64,000 nt of DNA from NCBI GenBank assembly GCA_905197665.1, contig CAJJZP010000007.1, positions 1 through 64,000 on the forward strand, given 5' to 3'. Positions 24,272 to 31,723 of this stretch are shown in pieces (position 1 is the stretch's first letter; every line of letters starts with the position of its first letter). The position numbers and the translations under genes were made by a program. This DNA is from an uncultured Collinsella sp. Lineage in GTDB: Bacteria > Actinomycetota > Coriobacteriia > Coriobacteriales > Coriobacteriaceae. The notes beneath the pieces are model-generated. The model was not told the origin of the DNA. It saw only the letters and a list, made by a program, of their open reading frames with translations, and ran no database searches.

Positions 24272-24418
24272 CTTCCATCTCCCAACAGCTGGCAACACTA
24301 GCAGCAATTGTACTCTTGTTGCTCGGGACTGGAATTTGTGGGTATCGTCTACGATTGTGCCGAACGTATAAAGGAAGAGTCTATTGGCGATGCTCCCAAG
24401 GTGGCTACCGAAGTCTAG
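24250..24418 (+). pseudogene. Possible frameshifted small membrane protein
   Basis: The plus strand encodes MGSHRSPSSISQQLATLAAI plus VLLLLGTGI, then after removing one T from a TTT run near 24341 continues VGIVYDCAERIKEESIGDAP and KVATEV before TAG. One hydrophobic segment and a soluble tail result, about 55 residues. Its start overlaps the first codons of the divergent LuxR gene, and no ribosome site is seen, so the call is weak. Confidence 0.3.
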
Positions 24419-24496
24419 CTGACCTTGGGATATAGAAAAACTGCCGCCCCTGCAAAAAGCTCTGTCGCAGCGATGGGAAACGTATCTCGTTCTGCA

Positions 24497-24502
24497 TATA
24501 AT
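24497..24502 (+). promoter_or_regulatory. -10 element of guaA
   Basis: TATAAT occurs 67 bp upstream of the guaA start. A -35 box at the proper distance is not obvious. No purine riboswitch-like structure was seen in the short leader. Confidence 0.45.
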
Positions 24503-24568
24503 GAGGTCATATGACGGTGCGTCTGCATACGCGCGGCGCATTTCCATCGAACCGAGAAGGAGCTCTGC

Positions 24569-25549
24569 ATGGATCCCAACAAGCGTCCCGACGACATGGT
24601 GCGTATCACCACTCCCGAACTTGCCCAGGTGTTCATCGATGAGCAGGTCGCTGCAATCCGCGAGCAGATCGGCGACAAGAAGGTCCTGCTGGCTCTTTCC
24701 GGCGGCGTCGACAGTTCGGTTGTCGCGGCCCTGCTCATCAAGGCCATCGGCAAGCAGCTCATTTGCGTGCATGTGAACCACGGCCTGATGCGCAAGGGTG
24801 AGAGCGAACAGGTCATCGACGTCTTCAAGAACCAGATGGACGCTAACCTGGTCTATGTGGACGCGACCGATCGCTTCCTGGATAAGCTCGTGGACGTCGA
24901 GGAGCCCGAGGCCAAGCGCAAGTTCATCGGTGCCGAGTTTATCCGCGTGTTCGAGGAGGAGGCCCGCAAGGTTGGCGACGAGGTCAGTTTCCTCGCCCAG
25001 GGCACCATCTATCCCGACATTCTTGAGTCCCAAGACGGCGTGAAGGCTCACCACAACGTGGGCGGTCTGCCCGAGGATCTGCAGTTTGAGCTCTGCGAGC
25101 CCGTCAAACTGCTGTACAAGGACGAGGTCCGCGTCGTGGGTCGCGAGCTCGGCCTGCCCGAGAACATGGTCGAGCGCCAGCCGTTCCCCGGTCCCGGCCT
25201 GGGCGTCCGCTGCCTTGGTGCCATCACCCGCGACCGTCTTGAGGCGCTGCGCGAAGCCGACGCGATCGTGCGCGAGGAGATCGACAAGGCGGGTCTGACC
25301 ATCTGGCAGTATTTTGCCGTCGTGCCCGACTTCCGCGCCACCGGCGTGCGCGAGGGCAAGCGCGCCTACGATTGGCCCTGTATCATCCGCTGCATCAACA
25401 CCGTCGATGTCATGACCGCCGAGGTGCCTGAGCTCGACTGGGCGTTGCTCAAGCGCATTACCGCCCGCGTCACCGCCGAGGTTCCCGGCATCTGCCGCGT
25501 GTGCTACGACCTCACGCCGAAGCCCGTCGGCACGGTGGAGTGGGAGTAG
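24569..25549 (+). CDS. guaA: GMP synthase, ATP-pyrophosphatase subunit only
   Basis: 326 residues. It converts XMP to GMP by adenylation and amination. The PP-loop SGGVDSS is at residues 44-50, and VHVNHGLMRKGE, QGTIYPDILES, HHNVGGLP and PFPGPGLGVRCLG are conserved blocks of the synthetase and dimerisation domains; it ends KPVGTVEWE. The family normally carries an N-terminal class I glutaminase of about 190 residues, which is absent here, and the start is firm (GAAGGAG 8 bp before the ATG). So ammonia must come from free NH3 or a separate GATase subunit encoded elsewhere. It stands alone with its own promoter and terminator. Confidence 0.92.
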   Translation: MDPNKRPDDMVRITTPELAQVFIDEQVAAIREQIGDKKVLLALSGGVDSSVVAALLIKAIGKQLICVHVNHGLMRKGESEQVIDVFKNQMDANLVYVDATDRFLDKLVDVEEPEAKRKFIGAEFIRVFEEEARKVGDEVSFLAQGTIYPDILESQDGVKAHHNVGGLPEDLQFELCEPVKLLYKDEVRVVGRELGLPENMVERQPFPGPGLGVRCLGAITRDRLEALREADAIVREEIDKAGLTIWQYFAVVPDFRATGVREGKRAYDWPCIIRCINTVDVMTAEVPELDWALLKRITARVTAEVPGICRVCYDLTPKPVGTVEWE

Positions 25550-25586
25550 GCTTCTACTCTTTTGGGCGAATTGCATTGACAGGGAG

Positions 25587-25625
25587 GGGGTCCCGCGCAA
25601 ACGTGTGCGGGACCCCTTTCGTTTT
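25587..25625 (+). terminator. Rho-independent terminator of guaA
   Basis: GGGGTCCCGC ... GCGGGACCCC is a 10-bp stem with a 10-nt loop, followed by TTTCGTTTT. It also separates guaA from the convergent sensor kinase. Confidence 0.85.
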
Positions 25626-26775
25626 ACTGTTCGGTTAATGCTGCGGATCGTTTTGGAAGGCTTGCGAGCATAGTGGTCCCGTTCTCGGAACTTGCTTCGA
25701 CCTCTACAGCGCCACCGTGAAGCGCTGCAATCTCCCAAACGAGCGCGAGTCCGAGTCCTGCGCCGCCGTATGCCCTGCTGCGGGATTTATCCAGGCGAAA
25801 GAACGGTTGGAAGATGCTCTCGTGGTACTGCTTGGGTATTCCCGGGCCCTGGTCCTCGACTCGCAGGAACACGCGGCTGTTGTTGTCGCAGATGGAGACG
25901 TTGACAGTCGAGCCGGGGCGGCTGTAACGGATGGCATTTTCGACCAGGTTAAACACCAGCCGATAGAGGAGCGTGTCGCTCCCGATTACTAAAGCGTCTC
26001 CAGCACAATTGAGGGCTATGCCCTTATTTTCGGCAAGTGGCGCAAGGTCGGTGAGGACCTCTTCGGACAAGGGACCAAGTTCAACATCGTCCTCGCAAGG
26101 AACGCTGCGGAGCTCACTCATCTCGAGCAACACCTTGGTCATCCGCGACATCCGCTCAGTTTGTTCTTGTAGCAGGCCGAGCAGCTCGGCTGTTTCGGGT
26201 TGCAAACCGGAGTGCTCGGAGATGAATAGTTCAATCTGTGCTTGCATAAGGGCGAGCGGGGTGCGAAGCTCGTGTGCGGCGTTGCCGGTAAACTGACGCT
26301 GTGCAGAGAACCCTTCGCCAAGACGAGCGATCATGTCGTTGAAAGAGGCGCTGCATCGTTGTAGCTCGGTGGGCACATCTTCATTGAGTCTGATTTCGCT
26401 TAGGTTGTCAGGCTGCACACGCTCAACCTGAGCTGCAAAAGCCCGTAGCGGTTTGAGTGCACGGCCGCTCACAAAGTATGCCAGCGCGCCGCCAAGGAGT
26501 GTGACTCCAGCCGTGATGTACCAGGCTGTCGTGCCAAAAGACTCCTGTGCGTCATTTACGACGATTGTGACCTTGTCATCGAGGGCCGCTTTCGTTGGGT
26601 CGAACGCCTGGAGCGAATCTTCGCCGGTTGCGTTAAAGGCCGAGATGTCGCTGCCGATGGCATCCATGTAGCGCATGCCCGTATAGCCGACCAAGCAGTT
26701 CGTCAGTACGCATGCCGCACACGTCAGCAGTGCCGTCATAATCGTTATGCGCCATTGCAGCGAAAGCCCTTTCAT
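25624..26775 (-). CDS. Sensor histidine kinase (HAMP-HisKA-HATPase)
   Basis: 383 residues. TM1 lies at about 10-30 and TM2 near 84-102 (WYITAGVTLLGGALAYFVSG), enclosing a short extracytoplasmic loop. HAMP follows (ALKPLRAFAAQVERV), then HisKA with the phospho-His in NAAHELRTPL (H168). The N box is LVFNLVENAIRYS, and the G boxes are DQGPGIP and AYGGAGLGLALV. It begins with ATGA overlap with the response regulator stop, so both are translated together. The signal is unknown. The divergent neighbour is a redox gene set, so a thiol or redox signal is conceivable (inference). Confidence 0.9.
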   Translation of the reverse strand: MKGLSLQWRITIMTALLTCAACVLTNCLVGYTGMRYMDAIGSDISAFNATGEDSLQAFDPTKAALDDKVTIVVNDAQESFGTTAWYITAGVTLLGGALAYFVSGRALKPLRAFAAQVERVQPDNLSEIRLNEDVPTELQRCSASFNDMIARLGEGFSAQRQFTGNAAHELRTPLALMQAQIELFISEHSGLQPETAELLGLLQEQTERMSRMTKVLLEMSELRSVPCEDDVELGPLSEEVLTDLAPLAENKGIALNCAGDALVIGSDTLLYRLVFNLVENAIRYSRPGSTVNVSICDNNSRVFLRVEDQGPGIPKQYHESIFQPFFRLDKSRSRAYGGAGLGLALVWEIAALHGGAVEVEASSENGTTMLASLPKRSAALTEQ

Positions 26776-27446
26776 TCTCCATCCTCCATAACGTAGCCCT
26801 CTCCAATCCGATTGCGAATCGGGTCGTATCCCAAAGCGCTGCGTAGCTTTTTGCGGAGCGACGAGATATGCACGCGGGTCGCGTTGCTAAAGCTGTTGAC
26901 GCTGCTGTCCCATACATGCTCGATAAGCTCTTCCTGGCTCACCGGCCGCCCCTGGTTAAGCATCAGGTATTCCAAGATGCCGGTCTCCTTGCGCGTGAGG
27001 GATAGGGTCTCGCCGCCCACGGAGGCGAGGCGCGCCTTGGTGTCAAAGCTTAACAATCCACAGGTTAGAACAACGTCGCTTTGTGTAAAGCGTCTGAGGG
27101 TAAGGCTGCGGATACGTGCCGCCAGCTCGTCAAGGTGGAACGGCTTGGTGAGGTAGTCGTTGGCGCCCGCATCGAGCCCCGCTACCTTGTCGGAGACCTC
27201 GCCGCGTGCCGACAGCACGAGCACCTTGGTCTCACAATCGGTAATTCTGAGCTGCCTGAGTACGGTCATGCCGTCGACGTGGGGGAGATTAAGGTCGAGC
27301 ACGACAAGATCGAAGGTCTCGATATCGAGCAGATCGAGGGCCTGCTGCCCGTCGTAGCAGCAGTCGACGCTATAGGCCAAGTTGCGCAGGCTGCGTGCGA
27401 TTGCATCGCACAGCGCCCGCTCGTCCTCGACGACCAAGATGCGCAT
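26772..27446 (-). CDS. OmpR-family response regulator
   Basis: 224 residues. The receiver has the acidic pair VVEDE, the phospho-acceptor D51 (VVLDLNLP), the conserved S/T in VLSARG and Lys in YLTKPF. The C-terminal winged helix runs from about 125 (LTRKETGILEYLMLNQGRPV, SQEELIEHVWDSS, VHISSLRKKL, RIGEGYVME). It precedes and overlaps its cognate kinase by 4 bp. It is transcribed away from the CXXC peptide/polyferredoxin/TlpA operon across an 89-bp gap, where it could bind. Confidence 0.92.
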   Translation of the reverse strand: MRILVVEDERALCDAIARSLRNLAYSVDCCYDGQQALDLLDIETFDLVVLDLNLPHVDGMTVLRQLRITDCETKVLVLSARGEVSDKVAGLDAGANDYLTKPFHLDELAARIRSLTLRRFTQSDVVLTCGLLSFDTKARLASVGGETLSLTRKETGILEYLMLNQGRPVSQEELIEHVWDSSVNSFSNATRVHISSLRKKLRSALGYDPIRNRIGEGYVMEDGE

Positions 27447-27535
27447 AACGTTCTCCTTGCATAGTCATTCGCGCTTAACACGGATTTTATAGTCGGTATG
27501 GTCCAATGGGTCGCGAAACGAAAGGAGTGGTCAGA

Positions 27536-27682
27536 TTGTTCAAAGCGATTAAGCCTGTGGCGCAGGTGGCTTTGCTGATCGTTGGGGTAGCCATGGTTGG
27601 CTTTGGCATTATGCGCGGCGAGGCAGATGCCGTGCTGGCCAAGGCAATCAGGCTGTGCTTGGAGTGTATCGGAATTGGTTAA
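27536..27682 (+). CDS. CD1871A-family CXXC small membrane protein
   Basis: 48 residues, too short for most gene finders. From a TTG start behind AAAGGAG (8 bp): LFKAIKPVAQVALLIVGVAM, then VGFGIMRGEADAVLAKAIRL, ending CLECIGIG. One hydrophobic helix and the C-L-E-C pair near the C-terminus are the family signature. An in-frame ATG at 27506 is possible but has no ribosome site. Members precede a 4Fe-4S membrane protein and a TlpA-like thioredoxin, as here, so it probably passes electrons or disulfides across the membrane (inference from context). Confidence 0.75.
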   Translation: MFKAIKPVAQVALLIVGVAMVGFGIMRGEADAVLAKAIRLCLECIGIG

Positions 27683-28586
27683 AAGAAAAAATACCGTATC
27701 GCATCTTTTGGCGAGATTTCGCGGATTGATTCAGGCGGCGGCAACGCTTGCGACCAACATTCACCTGCCTAATTTTGCCAAGGGAGGCATCTACCAGGGG
27801 GCGGGCAAAGCCGTCTGCGTGCCGGGGCTCAACTGCTACTCGTGTCCGGCGGCCTCAGGTGCGTGCCCCATCGGGTCGTTTCAGTCGGTGGTGGGCTCGT
27901 CTAAGTTCAGCTTTTCGTATTACGTCACCGGAACACTCATCCTGATCGGCGTGCTGCTGGGACGTTTTGTATGCGGCTTTTTATGCCCGTTTGGATGGCT
28001 GCAAGAGCTTCTGCATAAGATTCCCGGCAAAAAGCTCTCGACGAAAAAGCTCAAGCCGCTCACGTACATCAAGTACGCCGTGCTGCTGTTTGCCGTGGTG
28101 CTACTGCCCGTTCTGGTAGTCAACGATGTGGGCATGGGCGACCCGTTCTTTTGCAAGTACATCTGCCCGCAGGGTGTGCTCGAGGGCGCGATTCCGCTGT
28201 CCATCATGAACGTGGGAATCCGCTCCGCGCTGGGAAAGCTCTTTACCTGGAAGCTCGCGATCCTCATTGTGGTTGCGGTGCTGAGCGTGCTGTTCTACCG
28301 CCCCTTCTGTAAATGGATTTGCCCCCTCGGTGCGTTTTATGCACTCATGAACAAGGTGTCGTTGCTGGGGATTCAGGTTGACCAGTGCAAATGCGTCTCG
28401 TGCGGTAAGTGCGCCAAAGTGTGTCAGATGGACGTGGACGTTACGCGTACGCCCAACCATGCCGAGTGCATTCGTTGCGGCAAATGCGTGGGCGCATGCC
28501 CCGTCGATGCCATTAGCTTTCGCTACGGGCTGGGTGTGACGGGCGACAAACCCGCGCAGCCCGCGCAAGCCTGCGAAAACAAATAG
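27675..28586 (+). CDS. 4Fe-4S membrane protein, NapH/polyferredoxin-like
   Basis: 303 residues. A TTG start at 27675 overlaps the previous stop by 8 bp; longer readings run inside the CXXC peptide gene. An N-terminal Cys cluster (CVPGLNCYSCPAASGACPIG) comes first, then four to five membrane helices interleaved with C-x3-CP motifs (CGFLCPFGW, CKYICPQG, CKWICPLG). Two C-terminal ferredoxin clusters follow (CKCVSCGKCAKVC and CIRCGKCVGACP). This is the NapH/RnfB-like polyferredoxin design for moving electrons across the membrane. It most likely feeds the TlpA-like lipoprotein encoded next. Confidence 0.85.
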   Translation: MVKRKNTVSHLLARFRGLIQAAATLATNIHLPNFAKGGIYQGAGKAVCVPGLNCYSCPAASGACPIGSFQSVVGSSKFSFSYYVTGTLILIGVLLGRFVCGFLCPFGWLQELLHKIPGKKLSTKKLKPLTYIKYAVLLFAVVLLPVLVVNDVGMGDPFFCKYICPQGVLEGAIPLSIMNVGIRSALGKLFTWKLAILIVVAVLSVLFYRPFCKWICPLGAFYALMNKVSLLGIQVDQCKCVSCGKCAKVCQMDVDVTRTPNHAECIRCGKCVGACPVDAISFRYGLGVTGDKPAQPAQACENK

Positions 28587-28621
28587 GTATCTATATAAGC
28601 TTCGATATAAACGGAGGAACC

Positions 28622-29584
28622 ATGAAACTGTCAAAAATTGCGGCCTTGTTGATGCTGCCCGTGCTGGCGCTGACTCTCGCAGCGTGCTCTGCCCCCAAGG
28701 GCGACGCAAAGGATGCCACGAGCGGCGATACGCAAATCGCCGAGCTTGTGGCACAAAAGCCGTCGAGCGCCGAGAAGGCGGCCGAGCTGTACCAGCAGCT
28801 GCTGCAAAAGGAAAACGAGATCTTTGCGAGCGATAACGCCCTATGGGAAAAGGTGTTTCTTGCGGCCAACAAAGACACTCCCATGATTGAGGACGGCAAG
28901 AACTACGGCGACTTTTTGCTTGATACCATCGAGGGCGCCAAGGATCAGTTTACGGCTGACGAGCTCAAGACGCTTAAGGCCGGCGCGCAGCAGGTCAAGG
29001 AGATCGAGGATAAGCTCATGGCGCTGGAGAAGGAGTTTCCCGGATGTGGCAGCACGCCCGGCGAGGGAGAGAGCGTCGATGCCTCGACCGCAGGCATGAC
29101 CAACGGCGAGAGCGGGGAGACGAAGTTCCCCAGCTTTAAGGGCAAGGACTTGGACGGCAACGATGTAAACAGCGACGAGCTGTTCTCCAAGAACAAGGTC
29201 ACCGTCATGAACTTCTGGTTTACCACCTGCAAGCCGTGCGTGGGAGAGTTGGGCGATCTGGAGAAGCTCAACAAGGAGCTTGCCGAGAAGGGCGGCCAGG
29301 TCGTGGGCGTTAATTCCTTTACGCTCGATGGCAACAAAGACGAGGTGGCAGACGCCAAGGACGTACTTTCCAAGAAGGGCGTGACGTACAAGAACATCTG
29401 GTTCAAGTCGGATAGCGAGGCCGGCAAGTTCACCTCCAACCTGTACTCGTTCCCGACCACGTACGTGATCGACCAGAACGGTAACATTGTGGGAGAGCCG
29501 ATCATGGGCGGCATCAACTCCGCTGAGCAGCGCGAGGCGCTCAATAAACTGATCGATCAAGCACTCGCGAAGAGCGAACAGTAG
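28622..29584 (+). CDS. TlpA-like thioredoxin-fold lipoprotein
   Basis: 320 residues. It is a lipoprotein with the lipobox LAAC (C22), then a low-complexity, charged linker and a helical domain (about 40-150). The C-terminal AhpC/TlpA thioredoxin domain has WFTTCKPC with C203 and C206, and the cis-Pro loop FPTTYV. It acts outside the membrane as a disulfide reductase, presumably recharged by the upstream membrane electron carrier. GGAGGAA precedes the ATG. It ends in a strong terminator 26 bp later. Confidence 0.9.
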   Translation: MKLSKIAALLMLPVLALTLAACSAPKGDAKDATSGDTQIAELVAQKPSSAEKAAELYQQLLQKENEIFASDNALWEKVFLAANKDTPMIEDGKNYGDFLLDTIEGAKDQFTADELKTLKAGAQQVKEIEDKLMALEKEFPGCGSTPGEGESVDASTAGMTNGESGETKFPSFKGKDLDGNDVNSDELFSKNKVTVMNFWFTTCKPCVGELGDLEKLNKELAEKGGQVVGVNSFTLDGNKDEVADAKDVLSKKGVTYKNIWFKSDSEAGKFTSNLYSFPTTYVIDQNGNIVGEPIMGGINSAEQREALNKLIDQALAKSEQ

Positions 29585-29609
29585 ATTCGTGGGACAGGCA
29601 ACTGAAGGG

Positions 29610-29637
29610 GAGTCGCTGGAAACAGCGACTCTTTTTT
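29610..29637 (+). terminator. Rho-independent terminator
   Basis: GAGTCGCTG-gaaa-CAGCGACTC followed by TTTTTT, a textbook stem with a GNRA loop, closing the CXXC peptide/4Fe-4S/TlpA operon. Confidence 0.95.
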
Positions 29638-29655
29638 CTGCTTCGGGGTAGCATC

Positions 29656-29808
29656 ATGGGTATACGTCGAAAGGGGGCGCAGCTTTTCGTGCATTGCCTG
29701 AGCGGTGCGCGAAGCAACCAAGCTGTGAGTTTTCTTAAGCGTTCTGGGTATGGCAGTGTCAAGAATATCGGCGGCATAAGCGGCTACACGGGAAAGGTGG
29801 TGCGTTAG
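29656..29808 (+). pseudogene. C-terminal fragment of a rhodanese domain
   Basis: 50 codons: MGIRRKGAQLFVHCLSGARS, NQAVSFLKRSGYGSVKNIGG, ISGYTGKVVR. The active-site loop HCLSGARS with its Cys is intact, but the first half of the rhodanese fold (DVRxxxEY...GHIPGA) is absent, and no ribosome site is seen at the ATG. The stop is two bases before the start of the CoA-disulfide reductase gene, which itself carries a full rhodanese domain. Most likely a decayed gene, though a small translated product cannot be excluded. Confidence 0.55.
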
Positions 29809-29810
29809 CT

Positions 29811-31502
29811 ATGAAGGTGGTTATCGTTGGAGGCGTCGCGGGCGGCGCATCGGCGGCGGCACGTTTGCGCAGACTCGACGAGCAGGCCCAAATTGTCATC
29901 TTTGAGCGCACGGGTTTTGTATCGTATGCCAACTGTGGGCTTCCGTACTACATTGGCGGCGTGATAGAAGAAGAGAGCGCATTGACGCTGCAGTCTCCCA
30001 AGGGCTTTTGGGATCGCTTTCGCATTGCGGTCAAGACGAGTCACGAGGTGTTTGCCATCCATCCCGATTCGCATACGGTCGAGGTTCGCAATATGCTGAC
30101 GGGCGAGGAATTTGTCGAGACGTATGACAAGCTCATCCTGTCGCCGGGTGCAAAGCCGATTCGCCCTGCGTTGCCGGGCATCGACTCGGATAAAATCTTT
30201 AGCCTACGCACCGTTGAGGACACGCTGCGTATTCACAGCTATGTTCGAGAGCGGCGACCGAGCAGTGCCGTCGTGATCGGCGGCGGCTTCATTGGCGTCG
30301 AGACGGCGGAGAATCTGTGCGAGCTAGGGCTCCAGGTGACCCTTCTGCAGCGTCCCGTCCAGCTTATGAACAACCTGGATTACGACATGGCGACCCTTTT
30401 GCATACCGAGGTGCGTGAGCACGGTATTGATCTGCGCCTCAAGGCCGATGTGACAGGTTTTGAGGAAGTTGATGGCCGCGTTGTCACCCATGTTGCGGGC
30501 GATGACCCTATCGGAGCCGATATGGTGCTGCTTGCCATTGGCGTGGCACCTGAGAGCCATCTGGCGCAAGAGGCGGGGCTCGAACTGGGCATCAAGGGGG
30601 CTATTGTGGTCAACGACCGCATGGAGACCTCTGCTGCCGACGTGTATGCCGTGGGCGATGCCGCGCAGGTCACGCATCAGGTGACCGGCGAGGACGCGGT
30701 CATTTCGCTCGCCGGCCCCGCCAACAAGCAGGGGCGTGTCGTTGCCGATGTCATAGCCGGCATGGACAGCTGCTACCGCGGATCGTTGGGCTCATCGATT
30801 ATCAAGGTATTCGACTTGACGGCGGCAAGCACGGGACTATCCGAAAAGGCAGCACACGCGGCGGGAATTGACTGCGACAGCGTGGTCCTGTCGCCCGGTT
30901 CGCATGCGGGTTATTATCCGGGTGCAACGCCCATGACCATGAAGGTTATCTTCGAGAAGCAGGGATTGCGCCTGCTGGGTGCGCAAATCGTGGGCATCGA
31001 TGGTGTGGACAAGTGTATCGACGTTCTGGCGACTGCCATCCAGGCAGGCATGCGCGGCGATAGGCTTAAGGATTTGGACCTAGCATACGCGCCGCCGTAC
31101 TCATCGGCGAAGGATCCCGTCAATATGGCGGGCTTTATGATCGAGAACCTCAATCGCGGCATACTGGCGCAGTGGCATTGGGAGGATGAGCCCAACTTGC
31201 CACGCGATGGCAGCGTGCAGCTGCTCGATGTTCGTACGGAAGGGGAGTATGAGCGCGGGCATATCGATGGTTTCGTAAACATTCCCGTCGATGATCTGCG
31301 CAATCGCCTGGGCGAGCTCGACCGGGCCAAGCCGGTCTACGTAATTTGCCAGAGCGGCATTCGCAGCTACATTGCTTGCCGCATTTTGGCGCAGCATGGC
31401 TTTGAGTGCTTTAACTTCTCGGGCGGCTATCGCTTCTTTGCAGCCGTGACTGAGGCTCGCCGCGGCAGCGCTAACGTTATGCCGTGCGGGCTCGAAAAGT
31501 AG
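29811..31502 (+). CDS. CoA-disulfide reductase fused to rhodanese (CoADR-Rhd)
   Basis: 563 residues. The FAD-binding GGVAGGASAAARLRR (7-21) leads, then the redox Cys in SYANCGLPYY (C42). The second Rossmann NAD(P) site is VVIGGGFIGVETAENL, and VYAVGDAA is the FAD tail motif. The pyridine nucleotide-disulfide dimerisation domain follows. From about 465 a rhodanese domain has LLDVRTEGEYERGHIDGFVN and the active Cys in VICQSGIRS (C513). Related enzymes reduce CoA disulfide, persulfide or polysulfide with NAD(P)H. It fits with the redox gene set upstream. Confidence 0.9.
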   Translation: MKVVIVGGVAGGASAAARLRRLDEQAQIVIFERTGFVSYANCGLPYYIGGVIEEESALTLQSPKGFWDRFRIAVKTSHEVFAIHPDSHTVEVRNMLTGEEFVETYDKLILSPGAKPIRPALPGIDSDKIFSLRTVEDTLRIHSYVRERRPSSAVVIGGGFIGVETAENLCELGLQVTLLQRPVQLMNNLDYDMATLLHTEVREHGIDLRLKADVTGFEEVDGRVVTHVAGDDPIGADMVLLAIGVAPESHLAQEAGLELGIKGAIVVNDRMETSAADVYAVGDAAQVTHQVTGEDAVISLAGPANKQGRVVADVIAGMDSCYRGSLGSSIIKVFDLTAASTGLSEKAAHAAGIDCDSVVLSPGSHAGYYPGATPMTMKVIFEKQGLRLLGAQIVGIDGVDKCIDVLATAIQAGMRGDRLKDLDLAYAPPYSSAKDPVNMAGFMIENLNRGILAQWHWEDEPNLPRDGSVQLLDVRTEGEYERGHIDGFVNIPVDDLRNRLGELDRAKPVYVICQSGIRSYIACRILAQHGFECFNFSGGYRFFAAVTEARRGSANVMPCGLEK

Positions 31503-31513
31503 CGCGCATTGGA

Positions 31514-31544
31514 ATGTGACAAAGTGACAGCCTCTTTGTCACAT
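31514..31544. repeat. Hairpin repeat family A, copy 1
   Basis: ATGTGACAAAG ... CTTTGTCACAT has perfect 11-bp arms and a 9-nt loop. The same sequence recurs at 34977 and 44097. All copies are intergenic, just after stop codons or between genes. Confidence 0.8.
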
Positions 31545-31723
31545 CGGGGATGTTATATGCGGGATGGTGCGCCATGCGGCGTGCTGTCCCGTTCGTTTTT
31601 TGGCGCGGTTCGTTACATTCCTCACTGGTATCGGCCAAAAATGAGGATAGAGTAGGACAAGCGCGCCGAACGTGAACGGCGGGGGAGCGGGCGAGCGCGC
31701 CCGCGCGAGAGAGGTTGCCGTCC

